Positions 63,147 through 64,000 of a DNA stretch of 64,000 nt are shown in pieces. The notes under the pieces are model-generated. The model did no database searches. It was not told the DNA's origin and saw nothing but the letters and a program-made list of their open reading frames with translations. Location: positions 1 to 64,000 of the forward strand of contig JAIOZL010000027.1 of the NCBI GenBank assembly GCA_021740645.1, read 5' to 3'. Position 1 is the first letter of the stretch, and the number at the start of each line of letters is the position of its first letter. The stretch is from Bacteroidales bacterium (GTDB lineage Bacteria; Bacteroidota; Bacteroidia; Bacteroidales; JAADJA01). Both the position numbers and the translations under genes were made by a program.

Positions 63147-63878
63147 TTATAGTCTGCTTTCTGCCTCAATCCTGGTAATGGCCTTCCCGGCTGCAAGTTG
63201 TTCTGCCCCTTTTATTGAATAATCACGTCCGGAAGCATAAACTTTGTCCTCTACTTTAAGCTCTACTACATATTGTTTTCCGTAACCATTACCAATTTCA
63301 TCAACAACACAAAATTCAATTGGAATTTTCTCCTTTTGCGACCATTCTATTAATTGACTTTTAAAATTATTGTCAACCTTAACAAGCCGCTCCATATCAA
63401 AATGCACCTCAATAACCCGCTTAAGGATTACTTTCTTCGCAAATGTATACCCCTTATCTAAATACAATGCACCAACAAATGCCTCGAAAGCATCGCCATA
63501 AAGCGATTTACTGTGACTGTTACAAAAAGCTTCAGATTTGATTAGCTTATCAATAGCTAATTTTTTGGATAATTTATTAAGTTGTGACCGGGAAACTATT
63601 TTAGACCGCATTTCAGTTAAGAATCCTTCTTCTTTGTAAGGGAATTTTTTGAAAAGGTAATCTGCAACAATGGAACTAAGCACAGCATCACCAAGGTATT
63701 CCAATCGTTCATTACTTAATTTTAATCCGTTTACAAAATCTTTTGAAGCAGATTTATGCCTGAAGGCCAGCTGGTATAAATAGATATTCCCGGCATAAAA
63801 ACCAAAAATATTTCTAATTGCTAAATGCAAAGATTTATCAGCAGTAAAGAAAACCGAAAAGGGTGTAACTAATCTCAA
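63147..63878 (-). CDS. rnc: Ribonuclease III
   Basis: 243 residues. RNase III domain with NERLEYLGDAVLSSIVADYL and GDAFEAFVGALYLDKGY, which supply the catalytic Glu and Asp residues, then a double-stranded RNA-binding domain (about 170-240; LIEWSQKEKIPIEFCV, AAGKAITRIEAES). It cuts double-stranded RNA, including rRNA precursors. It starts at TTG 63878, 15 nt after the fabF stop; no ATG is available before the first helix. Confidence 0.94.
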   Translation of the reverse strand: MRLVTPFSVFFTADKSLHLAIRNIFGFYAGNIYLYQLAFRHKSASKDFVNGLKLSNERLEYLGDAVLSSIVADYLFKKFPYKEEGFLTEMRSKIVSRSQLNKLSKKLAIDKLIKSEAFCNSHSKSLYGDAFEAFVGALYLDKGYTFAKKVILKRVIEVHFDMERLVKVDNNFKSQLIEWSQKEKIPIEFCVVDEIGNGYGKQYVVELKVEDKVYASGRDYSIKGAEQLAAGKAITRIEAESRL

Positions 63879-63893
63879 ATCTAAAAAATGTCC

Positions 63894-64000
63894 TTAATAC
63901 TTTTTAAATAGTAAAGTCGCATTATGTCCGCCAAATCCGAAAGTATTGCTTAACGCGTATTTTACGTCTCTTTCCTTTCCTACGTTAAAGGTAAAATCAA
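63894..64000 (-). CDS. fabF: 3-oxoacyl-ACP synthase II (FabF), C-terminal fragment
   Basis: Only the last 34 codons are in the window. Read on the minus strand they end [21 protein letters not shown] with stop TAA at 63894-63896. FGFGGHNA is the invariant C-terminal motif of the beta-ketoacyl-ACP synthase II family. The gene continues beyond 64000. It is upstream of rnc on the same strand, the usual Bacteroidota order. Confidence 0.92.
   Translation of the reverse strand, partial: DFTFNVGKERDVKYALSNTFGFGGHNATLLFKKY

Noticed and set aside
1-64000. tRNA, rRNA, CRISPR array, prophage or integrative element
   Set aside because: No cloverleaf-like sequence with CCA-type end, no rRNA stretch, no regularly spaced direct repeats and no integrase or phage structural genes were found. 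A tRNA-Sec gene was looked for by eye and not seen.

Overview
The window is AT-rich chromosomal DNA from a member of the Bacteroidota, most likely a free-living Bacteroidales/Marinilabiliales-type organism. The evidence is several very large exported proteins with type A C-terminal sorting domains of the type IX secretion system (T9SS), a PorW/SprE-like T9SS lipoprotein, two gingipain-type C25 peptidases, a TonB-dependent receptor, DUF5686 and DUF4296 proteins, an IPExxxVDY-type protein beside rnc and fabF, and several upstream boxes matching the Bacteroidota -7 consensus TAnnTTTG. No rRNA, tRNA, CRISPR array or prophage was seen. UGA is an ordinary stop elsewhere (for example the genes ending at 3312 and 47240), so the standard bacterial code applies.

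Layout. 1-9000: end of a T9SS cargo gene, a small Gly-rich membrane protein, acetyltransferases, signal peptidase I, a C_GCAxxG_C_C redox protein, and a 1,656-residue T9SS cargo with BNR/sortilin-like repeats. 9000-24900: TonB-dependent receptor, PLP decarboxylase, TPR protein, lptB, DUF5686 protein, kdsD, recQ, OmpH-like protein, lipoproteins, and a large TPR protein. 24900-29500: two tandem thioredoxin-fold T9SS cargo genes, divergent from deoC and a tungsten-type aldehyde:ferredoxin oxidoreductase. 29500-33500: glutamine synthetase, TerC, MeaB. 33600-41500: two tandem C25 peptidases. 41600-44100: LolC/E-type permease, methyltransferase, rbfA. 44600-48200: a lipoprotein plus T9SS cargo cassette, a collapsed second copy of it, and a REP-associated tyrosine transposase element. 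48200-52500: LOG, P-loop kinase, dCMP deaminase and membrane-anchored spermidine-synthase-like gene in a tight operon. 52500-58700: TauE, NhaC, RseP, Dxr, M23 peptidase. 58800-64000: PorW/SprE-like protein, bactofilin, AtpZ-like and AtpI-like proteins, an IPExxxVDY-like protein, rnc and the end of fabF.

The most notable observation is the gene at 25699-26496 (minus strand). A thioredoxin-like T9SS cargo has an in-frame UGA at codon 60, exactly where its adjacent, gap-free-alignable paralogue (24906-25694) has the first cysteine of a CxxC redox motif. Thirteen bases after the UGA the mRNA can fold a ten-pair hairpin with one bulged U and a G at loop position 2, matching the bacterial SECIS layout. 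This predicts an exported, T9SS-sorted selenoprotein (UxxC) encoded beside its own Cys paralogue. The Sec machinery is not in the window, so this remains an inference, but it is strongly patterned.

A second observation is the decayed tandem duplication at 47240-47517: the last 24 codons of a second lipoprotein copy, its own terminator palindrome, and the first ~45 codons of a second T9SS cargo, abruptly ended by a transposon with hairpin ends.
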